From the NCBI GenBank assembly GCA_004794655.1, contig SMMW01000001.1:15033501-15097500 (forward strand): a DNA stretch of 64,000 nt, read 5' to 3'. The stretch comes from Marisa cornuarietis. Taxonomy: Eukaryota; Mollusca; Gastropoda; Architaenioglossa; Ampullariidae. Made by a program: the position numbers and the translations under genes. The notes beneath the pieces are model-generated. The model saw only the letters and a list, made by a program, of their open reading frames with translations, was not told where the DNA came from and did no database searches. Below are positions 1 through 13,800 of the stretch, piece after piece (within the stretch, counting starts at the first letter, position 1; each line of letters begins with the position of its first letter).

Positions 1-640
1 AATAGTTTGCTGTCTAGCACTGTGCCAAAGTACTTAAAACTTTGTACCCGGTCTGCCACCTCACTGCTATTAAACACTGATGAAAAATCCATGAATAAGA
101 TACAAACATTTATACCAGTTCTTTCTAGATGATTTCTACTAGGTTATATAGGGTCAAACAGACAGCATCCAGTACATTTTTAACTTTGTGTGCAAAATGA
201 CAAGGATCGAGGGAATCAGCAGTGGTGTTGACTTATTAGTTGCACACAACCCTGTCCATACACATAGAATAGGTACCAAGGTTACTGGTCTGAAATTGTT
301 TCTTGGCATGTGGCTTTTTTGGACTAGAATAATGGTTGAGGTCTTCCATAACTTGGTAGTGAACTTGTAGTTCAAGAACAAATCGAACAGACATGCAACC
401 TTTGGGCCTAGCTACTGGGTGCACAACCTGTGCATCAGTCCTTTCAGACCATCTGGTCTGGGAGCTTTGAAGAGATTAATCCTGGCTAGGCAAGATTTTA
501 TGGCATTTTCGTCCACTATCATATGGCGACAGGGAAGAAAGAAGAAAGCAATTCACATACCTGAGAAGAGTCATGTACTTCGAATCTGGCATAAAACTTG
601 TTTAGTCAGCAGCAAAGTTCATAGAAGCTAACCCTGTTGC
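1..640 (-). pseudogene. Decayed non-LTR retrotransposon reverse transcriptase fragment
   Basis: Read on the minus strand, broken frames give the usual order of a LINE reverse transcriptase. First comes a block like INLFKAPRPDGLKG near 455-500 (family consensus roughly NPFKAPGPDGLKG). Then LWKTSTIILVQKSHMP and NNFRPVTLVPIL near 270-350, and FMDFSSVFN and VQSFKYFGTVLDSKL near 10-90. In-frame stops and frameshifts separate these blocks, so the copy is dead. It runs off the left window edge toward its 3' end. The order of motifs is seen in the sequence; the clade is not resolved. Confidence 0.75.
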
Positions 641-1578
641 CTTTTTTGTCATGCGACCCATTATTTTATTTGTTATTCCCAGTCATGCCTCGTTGCTTCC
701 TCCCTTTAGCTTCATCTCCACCTTGTTATTATATTCAGTCAGCGATCAACCCAAGGGATAAGCATAATCATTTGAGACAGAGCTGCAACATCTGTCCAAC
801 ATGCAGCTTTGTCGAGTGGGACAGCCAACATGTTGATACAGGAAGTGCAATTTGGAAGAGAGATCACAGTTATTAAAGTTTCTGAAAATCAGGTCGTCCT
901 GTGGTGGGCCTAGTCAGTGCCGTGTTTATCCATATGCTGCCCACAAGGACAGGTACCAATCAAAGGACCAATGACTGACGGAGAGTAAGGGCATCCTGGT
1001 CGGTTGATCTATGCACACCCTTGTTGAAGCTGGGTGCTATTTGTGTAATGGTGCCCTTGTTGTTGGGTCTGAGAGCAAATGGTAATGTGACTGTCACTTG
1101 TCTGAATTCACATGGCGAGTAAAATGGGTGAAACAACATAGTATTTCATATGACACAGTGCTAGTTGTTTCACGCACAGTGAAATCTTTGGCCCAGTTGT
1201 TTACAAATGTACACAGTCCGTTTTATTACTCAGCCAGGTCTCTGTAACACAAGTAGTGCGGCAACAGTGATCATCATGATTGCATTTCACCACCGTGGCG
1301 AGTTCTGTTTTTTTGTTTTTAGCAGAGAGGACATTGGTGAAGAAAATCAGTGACAGCTGGAGCCAACAGACTCTTTGCTGCACCCTGTTTCTCACCGCTT
1401 CTCTAGATCCTCACTTCCTTTTTTGTATTTCCTGATGAAGGACAATTTGTAAGTTTGTAGAAATGAATAAGTATCATAGGCCAAAGTATGATACATGATG
1501 TATCATACATCACAATCCAATGATCGTTCATTTTCATGGACTAATACTTCAGAGGTTAACAGTACGATTCATTTTCAG
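641..1578. other. Unassigned stretch left of the first gene
   Basis: No exon or RNA gene could be supported here. Minus-strand frames at about 650-1000 show weak resemblance to the upstream part of the LINE at 1-640, so the element may extend this far, but no motif is clear enough to claim. Confidence 0.3.
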
Positions 1579-1622
1579 ACCAACTTCAGGCTTCACTGGC
1601 TCCAGTCAAGTAATGAGACAAG
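1579..1622 (+). CDS. Unknown gene, penultimate exon
   Basis: A 44-nt exon bounded by TTTTCAG and GTTAGT. It encodes PTSGFTGSSQVMRQ plus one base of the next codon, so it needs an upstream exon ending two bases into a codon. Confidence 0.42.
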
Positions 1623-2045
1623 GTTAGTCTCCATTCTACTAATTATCTTCTCTCAGATAAATTACTTCTAGCCTTGATTGTTGCTTTTGTTCATATAGTT
1701 AATAAAATAGGTACAAGAAAATTGTAGATTTAGTAACTTTTCTCTCTCTTACACTTCATACACACACATGTGCACACACATAAACACGCACACACACATT
1801 TACATGCATACACACACCCACTTGCACCCACAATCACACACAGTGACACACACACATACAAACATAATTGCTGCTTATGGAATTTGCCATATTTTTCAAA
1901 TTCGAAGTGCTAACAATTAAAACTGGATATTCCAGGTCTAAAGATTGGATCAGATTTCGACACGGACTCAGAAATGGATCCGAGATTGTTTGGAAGCATG
2001 AAAAAGCCAGATGAGGAACAAGATGATTTTGATTTTTATGACTGA
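1579..2045 (+). CDS. Last two exons of an unrecognised gene (partial)
   Basis: I do not recognise this gene. Two exons can be supported. Exon A is 1579-1622 (acceptor TTTTCAG, donor GTTAGT). Exon B is 1936-2045 (acceptor ATTCCAG, ends at the TGA at 2043-2045). Exon A ends one base into a codon and exon B starts with two bases, so the phases fit and the joined frame is open for 51 codons. The predicted C-terminus starts PTSGFTGSSQVMRQ, has an Asp/Glu/Met-rich middle (SDFDTDSEMDPRLFGSM) and ends in the acidic tail DDFDFYD. Upstream exons were not found and may lie left of the window. No function is inferred. A transcript would decide whether it is real. Confidence 0.45.
1755..1865. repeat. Imperfect (CA)n microsatellite
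   Basis: Interrupted CA/ACACAT repeats lie in the intron between the two exons of the unknown gene. Confidence 0.8.
1936..2045 (+). CDS. Unknown gene, terminal exon with stop
   Basis: A 110-nt exon after ATTCCAG that reads to TGA. It has an acidic end rich in Asp, Phe and Tyr. No domain was recognised. Confidence 0.48.
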
Positions 2046-4657
2046 ATCACTTGGGGCAAGACTGCTGTGATATTCTGTCATTTTGTCTATGCATTCCAAA
2101 GATTTATCGATTGCCAAGTTCTGCTGTCTTATGTATTTTTCAGACACATTCCATGAATTCTGGTGACTATTTAGTGCCTTTAGTCCCTGTGGTTATAGGG
2201 TGCATAAAGCAGTTGACACTCTCACTCATGGTCTGTCCTTTGCTAGACATAGTCATAAGAGGGTTTGTAGATGGGTCTGCTCTTTGGCCAGACCAAGTAT
2301 GTTTCCAGACCAGTTTTGTATTTTGTGATCGTGTTTCAGCCTGTTTTCAACATACCTTGGAGAATAAGGAGAATATTTTTGGTACGATTATTGTAACCAA
2401 ACTATGACAGCCCTTTGAGGAGAAGACCAGTTCATGGGGACTGGCTAGGCTTTCTTCTTTCCTACAAACAATAGATGTTAGAACTGTGCTCAGTGAAATG
2501 TTAATGGGCCTTCATGTTGAAACCTTCATACTAGAGGTATGCTGTGAGGGTCTATCTTTCACAGCCATACAGATGACCACTCTTGTAAAGTTGTAAAGTT
2601 TGATCAGGAAGCTGATGTTGTTTCTCTGTTCTTTAGTTTTGGTAATTATTTGAATTGCATGTGAATTGCTTGTGTTAAGGTAGGATATCTGTGGATCTTT
2701 ATATTTTGGTCATTGTTATATTTTCTTTTCTCCTTTTCACACTAGTGAAGCATTTTATTATGCATATGAACAAAGCATTTTAAGAAAACCCAAAAACATT
2801 CATAAATATATGTTTGTTTGTACATACACTCAGATTTCTCTCACACACACACACACACACACATATGGAGCTTCTAGTGTGGGCCCCATTGAAAGCTAAG
2901 TCATGTAAACACTGTACTTTTACAAAATAATAACACAATACACTTCAGCATTTAATACAGGAGTATTCAGACAAATATTGCATAAAGTTTGAGGCTTTCA
3001 AATATGTATTTAAAATGAAAATAAAAGATATATTTTCTGCAAATTCTGACATCATTATAGGGCCCAAAAGAATACTCATAATTTAAGCAGTTGAAATTCT
3101 TTTGTGTCGGTAGTTTAATATAAAAGTGACGTAAATATTTGTATGATGACTAGATAATTTTAATACATTTGCTTACGTGTAAAATATAAACAAATAGCAT
3201 TTTTAAAATGAACTGTTACAGAAAATGATTGCTGACACTTACAAAAAATTTAATACTTTTTGAGGAAATAAAGTTATTTTTGGTGAATAGTAAAAATAAA
3301 CATTGCTTTTAAGGCTAAAACAGTACAGATATATAGGCTCAACAGTTTCTATGCGAACGTCTTCATAGCTAGAGCTCAGCTGCATTGGTTTGTCCATACT
3401 GAATGAGTTAAGCAATTAATTACATATAAAAACACCGCTTTAAAAGTCTATTCTGATTGTCTAATACTTAGTACTCTTAACTACATAGCTGTCATACTTG
3501 CCTGTATGTCAGAAACTCATGTTTTCCCCAGAATGGATGTGTTTTCCAACAGAAAAGAGCAGCTTTTTCACAGAATAATACTCAGTCTGTTCAAGATGAT
3601 GTTTAACACTAAAATAAATGTTCTCATGCAATATGTTTAATTAGATTTCGACATTTGTGGCAAGTCATCTGCCACCTTGAAAGGCATATTGCTAATCTCC
3701 ATGGATATGATTTCAAAGGCAGTTTCTCATCATTGATAGTCTTATCAGTTGTATGTTTGTCAGGGCTGTTTTACTGGCTTGTTAGTATTGTGAGTAGCCA
3801 TGAAGTATTCTTTAACTGCCTGTAAAACTGTCCTTAAACAAGTAAAGATTTTAAAAGAGATTCTGTTACTAGCTCCTCTTCCTAGACGGTATGAAAAACT
3901 TTTTATAGGGTTTGCTATCCACATATTGTCGGTTCGTTGATCAGTCAGTGTGTGTGTGTGGTTCTGTTTTTTTTTTTTTTTTAAAGTCTACTTCCTGCTT
4001 GATGGTCTTTGAGCTGACAAACAGTAGACTAGCCTTATCAGTAACTCGGTAAACATGACGCAGTAGGATTAAGTCAAGCCTGCTCATACAGAACAAGAGC
4101 AATGATGGAGAATGACTATGTGTAGTGAACTACTTTCAGCAGAGTAACCAAAGCGAAGTTCAAATTTGCACACTACTAGTTACTGACAGACCTTCAGTTC
4201 TTCTTTAGCACCAAAGTTATAACAAATACTGATAGCAGCTTATCACATGATGCATACATTTTTATAAAACCTGTTCGATATGTTTTTAGACCCAGTTTTT
4301 GTCCATCTTCCTCACAAAAAGAGTCCCAAAATTAGATCTGGGCGCTACTTATCTATCACACAAGATTGTTACACTCTATGTACACATACACCTCTTGAGG
4401 GCCAAGCAGGGAACAAGAAAAATCCTTTTTAGCAGCTGCAGACTGTTTAGCACAGGGTAGACAAGCCTCTCAAGCATAACATTAATTTCCAGAATATCAC
4501 GATATGTAGATGCTTCTGGGATTGCATTCCACCTGTGAAACTGCACAGGCAGTGTGGCTGCAGCTATTGTTCCAGGACATCGTTGTGTTGAAAAGCTTGT
4601 TATTGCTGTTTCTAAAACACTTGGAAGGTGCTTACTTTACTCCAGTTAAAATCTTCA
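2046..4657. other. Convergent 3' flank between the unknown gene and TPC
   Basis: No coding exon was found. The plus-strand gene ends at 2045 and the minus-strand TPC gene ends at 4658, so both 3' untranslated regions should lie here. Plus-strand AATAAA hexamers occur near 3021, 3276 and 3294. A minus-strand candidate (TTTATT on the plus strand) lies near 2753. None is decisive, and the tails could overlap. A (CA)n run sits at 2842-2863. Confidence 0.4.
2842..2863. repeat. (CA)n microsatellite
   Basis: An uninterrupted CA run of about 11 units. Confidence 0.9.
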
Positions 4658-4857
4658 TCATATGGATTCAAAAGTGAGCTTTCTTGGTGGTGCAGAAACT
4701 TCAGCGTTTTCAGTCAGTTGTTCTGGCCCTATGTCATCAGCAGCAATCTCGGCTTGGAACATCTGCTGCAGTAGTACTTCTACCTTCTTGCGATCTGAGG
4801 AGCAATAAATGTAGTTGATTTTGTCATTCAGAAGACCTTGTATGCTTTTATTCCTTT
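4658..4857 (-). CDS. TPCN: TPC exon 19 (C-terminus and stop)
   Basis: Residues 816-881: RNKSIQGLLNDKINYIYCSS, DRKKVEVLLQQMFQAEI, ends APPRKLTFESI then TGA at 4658-4660. The VEVLLQQMF block resembles TPC3 C-termini. Confidence 0.87.
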
Positions 4858-7800
4858 CTGTATTTGGGAAATATAATAGCCTTCAAAATTTTGATAACAC
4901 AATTTCATACTTGCCCACACATGTGCATACACAAATGTAGGCATGCACACAAACAAAACACATACCCATGTGCATGCACACAAATATCTACACATACAAT
5001 ACTATTTAATTACAGCATGGAATATTTAAGACATACTTCTTCTCCTGAGATGAAAACGAAGTCCTTTCTCTTCTGATGTGTCTGGAATGCTCTCATTGTC
5101 AGAATCTGAGTTCTCCTCCTCTGTTTCCTCTTTATGGCCCGGTGGTTGTTCTTCTGCTACCAGCTCTATCTTGTCATTCTTTGTTTTCTTCAAAGGGTTT
5201 TGTTGCCTGAATAGTTGGAAGTCTCATCATCATCATGAGCTATGTGTCCAGTGACAGTTAACAAGCTGCCATGGCAGCTTAAGTGCTTAATAAAAAGCTA
5301 TATTTATATTTTCATTCCTCTTTTTTTGTTTACTTTTTTTGGCGGTGGGATTGGTTTTATTTTAGTTAGTGATATCTCTTCAACTGACTGGCTTGAGGGG
5401 ACTACTATACATCTCGTCCTTAGATCTATGGCAATTTTAGTGTCTCCTGTTTTTTGTGTGCTGTTTTTGATTGTTCTATGCCTGCACCGAGTCGTTTCCA
5501 CCTGTAGACCACTTCTTCAACTAATAGTCTCTGCAGTCTATCCTGCTTATCTGTGCATTTTGACTGATGCTTATTCACTTTCACTTTTTCAGTGTAATTA
5601 TAACCTTTTGCTCCTAACCTATGGACCATGCAATCTTCAAGTCTCATCTACAGGCCTCATGCTTTATTAATACATTTTTTGGGCTTTGGGAGTTAAGACT
5701 TTGGATCCGTGTTTGGGCAGGATATCGACTGCACACCAGATGAGAAGCATGTTTATTCTGCCTCTTACTCCATGGATGCAGCTACTTTTGGGGTTTTGTT
5801 TGGGTTTGTTTTTTGGAGGGGTTCCAGAACTGAGGATTTTGTACCTTAGCATTTATGTTTTTGTTTTTGTAAAGTTTTTAAAATCCACTTTGATGGTAGG
5901 GGGAGGGAGCTATAGAGATTAACAATATTTTCATTGTAGTTTACTGTATTGACAGGCTAAAAGGTAGTTTAGTTTAATGAATGGCAATGACTGGGTTTTG
6001 TTCTCTTTGCTGCTACTTCTAAAGCAATATTGCAAACATAAAGCAAAAGGTGCTTACATTCCAAGTCCCAGGCCCAGCTGTTTGATCTTTGCCTCTACTA
6101 TTGATTCTAGTTTTGGAGCATCATGCAGGGAGTACTCCAGTATGAATGCTTCCAGAATAAAGGCCGTGAAGATGCTGCAAGAGATTGTCACAGAAATCAA
6201 ACATAACCTTACTAAAACTACAATAATAATAACGAGGATTGATATAGCTGTCCAAAGATTTGCTCATAGCGCTTTACATAAATCATATAAACTAAATCAT
6301 TAACTACTATGCACCCATATTCACATATAGCAGACATGCCTTCTACAACATGCAATACTCATACACAAAGTAAATTACAGGAACATGTTATACACGCTAA
6401 TAAAGGGAGAAAAGATTACATAAACATAAACTCAGCAATTTTCATAACATTCCCACTTTGTATGTGCTTTCATAACCATGCAGGTTGCTCATAAGCATGT
6501 GCAAGGGCACACAAAGGTGATACAGCAGGAGAGCTATTCAATACAACCCAAGTTACATAGTATCATACTTTCCCTCACAGAAAAAGATGGGTGGGTGGTC
6601 TGATGAATAGCACTATATCTGCCTCATAGTGTTAAAGGCAAATACTCAAAATTGTGTATTGAGCTGTAGGCAGAACAAAGAAGATGACTACATACTTGAG
6701 CACTATTACCACACAACAAACGTGGAATGAGAAGAAATACAGTCGAGCTGCTTTGCTGGTCACTTGCACAAATCCTGATGACAGGAGTGAACTGGTGAAG
6801 GAATCTTTCAAAAAGTGTTTGTTTTTACAATTCCAAAATGTATTTGATATCTTAATGGTCTCGTGGGGTGGAACATTATTTTTCTAATGATTGGGAAAAG
6901 CTCGGTGCTAGATACTATTCCTCTCATATCTGGGCCAGTATCCCTTTTCCTGTTCCAAAGATGCACACATGCAAACATCACTGTCCCTAGAAAGAAGTCA
7001 ACAAAACAAACCTCAGGATAATGCATGGATATGTTAATATTGTAAAGACCTCAGCCAATAGGAAAACAGAGACCATATGTAAATTAGGAATATCTGTGTA
7101 CAAATGTGAGGTCACAAGTTTGACTTCTTGCTTTACTCCTAAAATTTTGTGCACTAGATTTTAATTCCTTGGAGTTACTCGGGGCTATAATTTTATGTGA
7201 TAATGGTTCACCACAAGAATCACTTGTGTAGATGCAGTGTTAAGCCTGAGTAATGCCTGGGGTAAACTGTTTTTATTTTATTCCAAGCCCGAGCTAATGT
7301 ACAACATCTGCTTTTAGAATGACAGCTCTTAGAGCTACTGTTAACGTCCCTTTCGCATATTTTGCACATCAAAACATTCCTGCGTTTGTAGTCTGTAAGA
7401 CTCTAAACATTTGATAGGGTCATTCTTGCACTTGGAAAGGATATCATTCCACTGATTGACAACAGTCAGCTCAAAAAGCAGAACAAAAGAGCGGAGGATG
7501 TTGTTGAAATTGTTGCCGCAGTATCGCAGGTTGTAAAATGTGGAGTTCTGCAAACGTGGGTTGCCGCACCAAAGGTTTTCTTTCGCAGTAGCAGTCTCAT
7601 TGTATGTGTGATAACTAATCAGCCCTTGGAACAATTCCATGCCAATTATGGCAAAGAAGTAGTAGAAAACCTATGAAAACGAATTAAACATAATGTGTGA
7701 TGTATAGAGAAGTAAATATTTATGTGCATGTATTTTAAAATACGGTATCATTTAAAAAGCCGTTCATGGTAAATGGTAAAATACTTGCATATAACTCACA

Positions 7801-10800
7801 AATAAAGGAAACTGAAACTTACAAATATCACTCCCCCATATGTTATAATGGAGGGACCAATGTTGATGATGGTCAGGATGACTACCTTGAATCTGGTGAA
7901 AGAGGAAGCTGTGTTACCATTTAAAGCATGTGTAAATGCAATACTACTCTTTCGAAGGTCTGCACATAATTTTACTAAATGCCTTTGAAAATAATCTTTT
8001 AAACTATGAGCTTACTCTCTGCTGCAACTTTATATTACTGTAATATGATTCAAATACATATTTCCTTTCAATAAGAAAGCTTGTCAACAAATTTTCAGTC
8101 ACTGTCGTTGCTAGGCTGAATGGCAACTTTAACTTTTCTAGAGATAGATTAAATGATATACTATATTTAATATTGTTTTAAAAAAAAGAGTGGAATTCTT
8201 CAGAAAAAGTATTCATGAATGAGATGGTCTTCATTCTATAATCTTAATAATTTACTGTCTTAGGGTGGAACACACAATTTTCCCATGCGAAGGATGTTAA
8301 GATAGAATTTGCACAACTTATACTAAGGCTGCTATTGTTGGTACTTCTCAAACAAAAGCTTTGGGGAAAAAAAGAACCCATACCTTTTTATGCTACCAAA
8401 TAGTTTGAACAGCCTGAGAACTCGCAGAACCAGCAAAATATCAAGAGTACTTAATTCTTTTTGTGCTGCACAAGAAATATGCACAAGACCATGAATATAG
8501 GCTATTTACTATGGCAGCAACACACACTGAAACTTTGATATACTTCACATGCTTATTTGGCCTCATTTTCATCATGTTTCTACTTACTATAGATGTTTAT
8601 AAAGCTTACTTACATAAATTAATATTGATAAAATACAGATGATTTGATTCAGAACAACTCTGACCCTTTTGGTGCATGCTCACTATATTATTATGCCAAT
8701 TATTCAGCAAAGTAAGCAAAGTGTGCTGTCATGAGTTTTACATATATATATATATATAAAACACATAATATATATTATCAATAGACGTTGATGCTTACTT
8801 TCCCCAACTGCCCGTTCAATGATCATCACAATCAATGCAGCACCAATTACAAAGAAGTCAAACCTAGGAAGGAAACACATAGATTGCATAAATATATCTC
8901 AAAATGAAGTTTTAATAATCTGAAAAGTACTTCATGTCATTTAACAAATATATAATTTTTCAAGTTTTCGCTTCTTGTAAAGGTGTCTGGGAACTACTGC
9001 ATTTCATACTGATTTTTAGGCAAGATTTAGCATAAATGCACATTCCTCAAGTCTCCAAGTAACACTTCTTTTTTTCATGAAATACATGAATGGAATATGG
9101 ATACATGTGTACTTACACATTCCAAAGACGAAGAAAGAATTGCTCAGGGCCAAAGACATACAGCTTTAACAAGATTTCCACCATGAATGCCACCAAGAAA
9201 AACCAGTCTACTTCATTGACATCAAAGGCAATGATAAAAGCATTGATGAAAATCAGGAGGTCGAATGCATATCGAAAAAACCTGGACAAAGTTGTTAAGA
9301 TGAATAAGTCATGTTTAGGTGCATTCTTCCTTAAAAGACAATAACAGGACCTTTATACACATTTCAAAAAAAGCACCACCCATTACTTTGTAAAATAATT
9401 TATTTTGCCAATTCATTATCTCTGTATATAAAGCAAAAATAATAATGTTGTGTGTGATCTCTTTGGGTCACAGTACTGGAGTACAATTTACCCTTTTTCA
9501 CTTTGACAGAGAACATGCACTTGTGCTTATCAATTACAAAATGTATTACACACAGAGAAACGGTATTTATTTAGGTGACAGAAAGAGAGGGAAAAAAGAT
9601 GTGCTTGCATTGTACTGTGAAAAGTTTTAATTAGTTATCTTCAAGCTTTAAATTGTCAAATAAACCACAAATGCCACAAACCTGTGCCTGACAATGCGCT
9701 TTACCAAGTTGCTGAGCCAAGAATTATACGCAGCAGGAATTTTTTTCTCAAGGAAAGTTTGGCGATCTATGACCTCGGTCAGTTTAACATTGAGAAGGTC
9801 GGTCAGATTCATAAAATCTTCTTTATCTGCAAACATATTTTTTTAAAGTATGAGAAATCATTTCTTTGCAAGTATCATGAACAATGAACAATCAGTATAC
9901 TAACTATATATAGTCTTCAAACAGACATTGGTTTTTTTAGTCATCTGTCAATTGTATGCTCAAAATTTTTTTTAATGTTTTGGCTTTAAAATTAAACAAT
10001 TTGTGCCCTCTAACTCTCCATGCTATTCAAACCATGAAAGATTGCTATGAAAAATAGTTCTAAAACGTTCTTAAGGTACCACTCAAGTTTTCTTGCTTGT
10101 TAAAGTGAGGACATCTTTATTTTCCTCTGTTCATACATCATTTTATGTTCCAACAAATAATTGTTAAATTAATGAACACATGTAATATGTTAATTTGCCA
10201 ACTTTTGTTTCTTGCTCCTTTCCTTATACTTTTTAAGATTTTCTCAGGAACTGGAGGCAAATACTGTGTTTTTGAGTAGGGTTAAATACTCACTGGATGA
10301 GCTACAGATACTGTGGCTATGATTTATTTCATGTTTGTCAGATTGACAGAAGGGTTTCACAGGCTGCATCAAATTCTGTATTTAAAAAAAAAAAAAAAAA
10401 AAAAAGGGCAGAAAGAGGGAAGGGAGATAACTGCATGAAAGCAAGGGGAAGAGCGAGATAACCATGCAAACTCTTACAGATGCAATCATCTCCGTTAGTG
10501 TCCAACACTTTTCCAAGAAGCTCAATGTGGGCACTGCTCTTGCTGGGCTTGACTACCTGCATAAGCTGCTGCCACCGGTTGGTAGTTACTGCTGGCCTTC
10601 CATTCACATTCACTTTGATAATTTCAAAAGCCCTGCTAAGCTTTTGTCGCTTACTGTATACAGCTGTGCGAACCTCATTCTGATCAAGGAATGTAGGACA
10701 AGAATTAGCATGATCATAAACTTTTTTACAAGTCCTTAAATTATATATAATGATTATATAATGTTCCATCATTGTGCCAAAATATTTACACATAAAATAA

Positions 10801-13800
10801 CATTCTCTCACAAAATTTGGTAAGATATTCTACATGTATTATTGGAATAGAACAGTCATTTCTAAACAGAATCTGATATAAAAGTAAACAATATACGGAT
10901 GGAAACTTAAAGACTAGTATTTTTATTCTTTATACTTATCATTCCTCTCTTAGCTGAAGTTTATTAAGAAGCATAACAATTCAAAATCTACATGCAATAC
11001 AACTTCAGTCAGTATCAGGCTGTGTACAAGAAAAAAGTAGGCCAGAGAAGCTAAATATTAGCCTCATCGAGGCCATAGGTAATTCCATTCTTGAACTCAC
11101 CCTTAAATTTTTCTTGTAGTTGTTGTAAATTGCAGCAAGCACAATGCTCATGAAGATGTAGAGGCATAGAATCAGGTAGATAATAAACAAAACTGCAAAC
11201 CATGGACTGTTGTCATAAGCTGGCATCCTAGATATGTACAAATAATTGATATTGTATTCTACTACTACTGCTTTACTGTCTAATATTATATTATTATATT
11301 AAAGGTTATTTTATAGCGCCATATCCCAGCCCTAAGAGCAGGCTCATGGCACTTTACAAATGATACTAATTATAACAACAATAATCATGATAGGGAGAAA
11401 TTGAAGAAACCAACCAAGACGACAGGAAAGAAAAAGGGATAAAGCAGCGTTTCTCAACCTTTTACTTGTCACGCCCCCCCAGACGAATAAAGGTACGTCC
11501 GCGCGCCCCCCTTAGCCACTAATACCTATATGAGATATGAGAAAATGACCGCCTTTGCGGCCCCCTTTTCAGCAGCTTGCGCCCCCCTTGGGGGGCGCGC
11601 CCCCCAGGTTGAGAACCGCGGGGATAAAGCATAGAAACGGGAATAATAATAATAGAAAATTGTAGTGCTATCTGATAAATAACTTCAAAAATACGGTACT
11701 TCATTATCCAACGAGTCTACTAAAACATACAACTGTTACACTGGAATTTTCATTTCATATCAAACCAGCAAGTGAAAAATGGATTAGAAACATATATATT
11801 AGAATGATATAAATAAAACATAAGAGATAAGCTATACTTGGAAGAGAAATATAATAGAAAAATCATCAAGTGAGGAATCAGGAGATCAAAGACTCATTTC
11901 AGCATGCACACAGGTAACCTAACATATATAGGTCTCTTCATATTTATCTACAGATTTTTGTCTTCGAATTTTCTCATTATTAAATGCTTTGAGATTAATT
12001 TTAAGTGACAACAATGAAAATAAGGCTAGCAGGTCTTCATTCAAGGTCAGGATGGACTGGATGAGATATCTTGCATGACTTCATTAATATCCTAATAATA
12101 ACTGTCTACAACTTTTAAAGAGTGAGTTTTTATAGGCACTTGCAGAGATGCTTATGTAACCCATGAAAATGCTCAGTTTGACTCCTGTGAAATAAAACGT
12201 TTCAGATCAGTTGTCACGACTATTGCTGTTTGCCTTGAGAAACATTTTTTTTTAATATAATGGAGTTTACTTAGGAACATATAGTGAGTAACACCTCTTA
12301 CATTACATCCGGGTTGTTTGCAGTCGTGACTAGCATGTACAAATCCCACAGTGCGTCTCCATAGTTCTTGAAATATGAGTCACCATTTGGATACACCAAG
12401 TTTGTCCTGTTTAAAGAAAAACATGCTTAACATCATTTTCTTTCTGGACCCCCAACTTTGTTCACCATTTAGTTGTGTAGTGTACAGGATTAGAAACAAG
12501 AGACAAAGCAAAACTGTATTCAAGAGTAAAGCTTTAGCAACAGCCGTCATAAGCCAATATCAAGCTGCCACTGAATTGCCCTCTGGGTCAAATAAAGTAT
12601 TATCTTATCTAAAACTTCAGGCAGTGGAAAGACTTGTTTTAATGCTTATTTGTTACACATGCTCATGTTTTGTAGTATGTTTATGTATTTAGATGTGTAT
12701 GTGCATAAACGTTCCTATCCTCTTTCCTCACTCGCTCTCTCACACAACAGTGTGGTTATTCTAGGACACCTGTTTCACTAATAACTTCTGATGGAAATGG
12801 TGTGTAACAAATACTACATATGGACATTCATACATTTTCGAGCTGGATATCATATGTGAGGGGCTCATTTTTGTGGTATTAAGAATTATCAAGTTACCTC
12901 CTCCCCTTTCCTTTCTCCCACCCGATTTGTAATCCAAATGATACTCACCGCTTGAGGAAAAGTTTCAGTGCAAGCAGTGCAAACATAAACACAGTCAAGA
13001 TAAACAACACGAGAATGTTCATGATGTCAGGAACAGTCCGGCGAATATTTCGAAATGCCCTGCGAATCTGAAAGTCAAACATTAATTTATAAAATCGATT
13101 CTGGTAGAGACGGCACAAAGGTCAGATGGTAATTTATGAAATACATGGTACTGTAGATACTACCTGAATTTAAGTAATTTTTAAAGCTATGTTTATAAGC
13201 TTGATCAATCATCTGACTTTGAAGCAGTTAACAAACCTCTCCAGCAAAGGGTGTTGGAAGAAGGTTTATTTATCTTAAAGTCATAGACCGCAAGTTTTAC
13301 TACTCTGTTTAACATTAGCAGCAAATTGACTTCACTGTAATATTCTGGGGTTTTATTTTAATGATATGCTAAGAACCAACCTGTTTTCCATCAGAGAAGT
13401 TGATAATAAAAAGAGGTCTTAGAGGGCGCGACCATCTCACAGGGTGCTTGTCTGGGGCCAGTTTTTGCCAGAAAATGTAACACACTATGTCAATGAAGGT
13501 CAGCTGAAAACAGTCAAGTTAATAGTTATGTGCAAACAGCATGAGAAGAGATATAAAAACAAATCAGTGTGCAAATGGTGCTTTAAAAACTGTTGTGTTT
13601 ATGGGTACCCTAAACCCTCATATATTTACATCCCTAAATCTAATCTTGAAAGTCTTACTTGATGGATAACAGTTACCTGGTAGCAATCTTTCTCAAATGT
13701 AGCTGCTTATAACATTTCTAATACATGATCACAAATTGTAAGCAAGTTGTAAGAATTAATGTAAACATAGCCCCAAGAGAACGTGCTTAACTTGTCATAA

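Noticed and set aside
10338..10811. 157-codon minus-strand frame around TPC exon 9
   Set aside because: Only the part at 10478-10679 is exon. The rest is intron read-through, including a poly-Phe run from the poly(A) tract.
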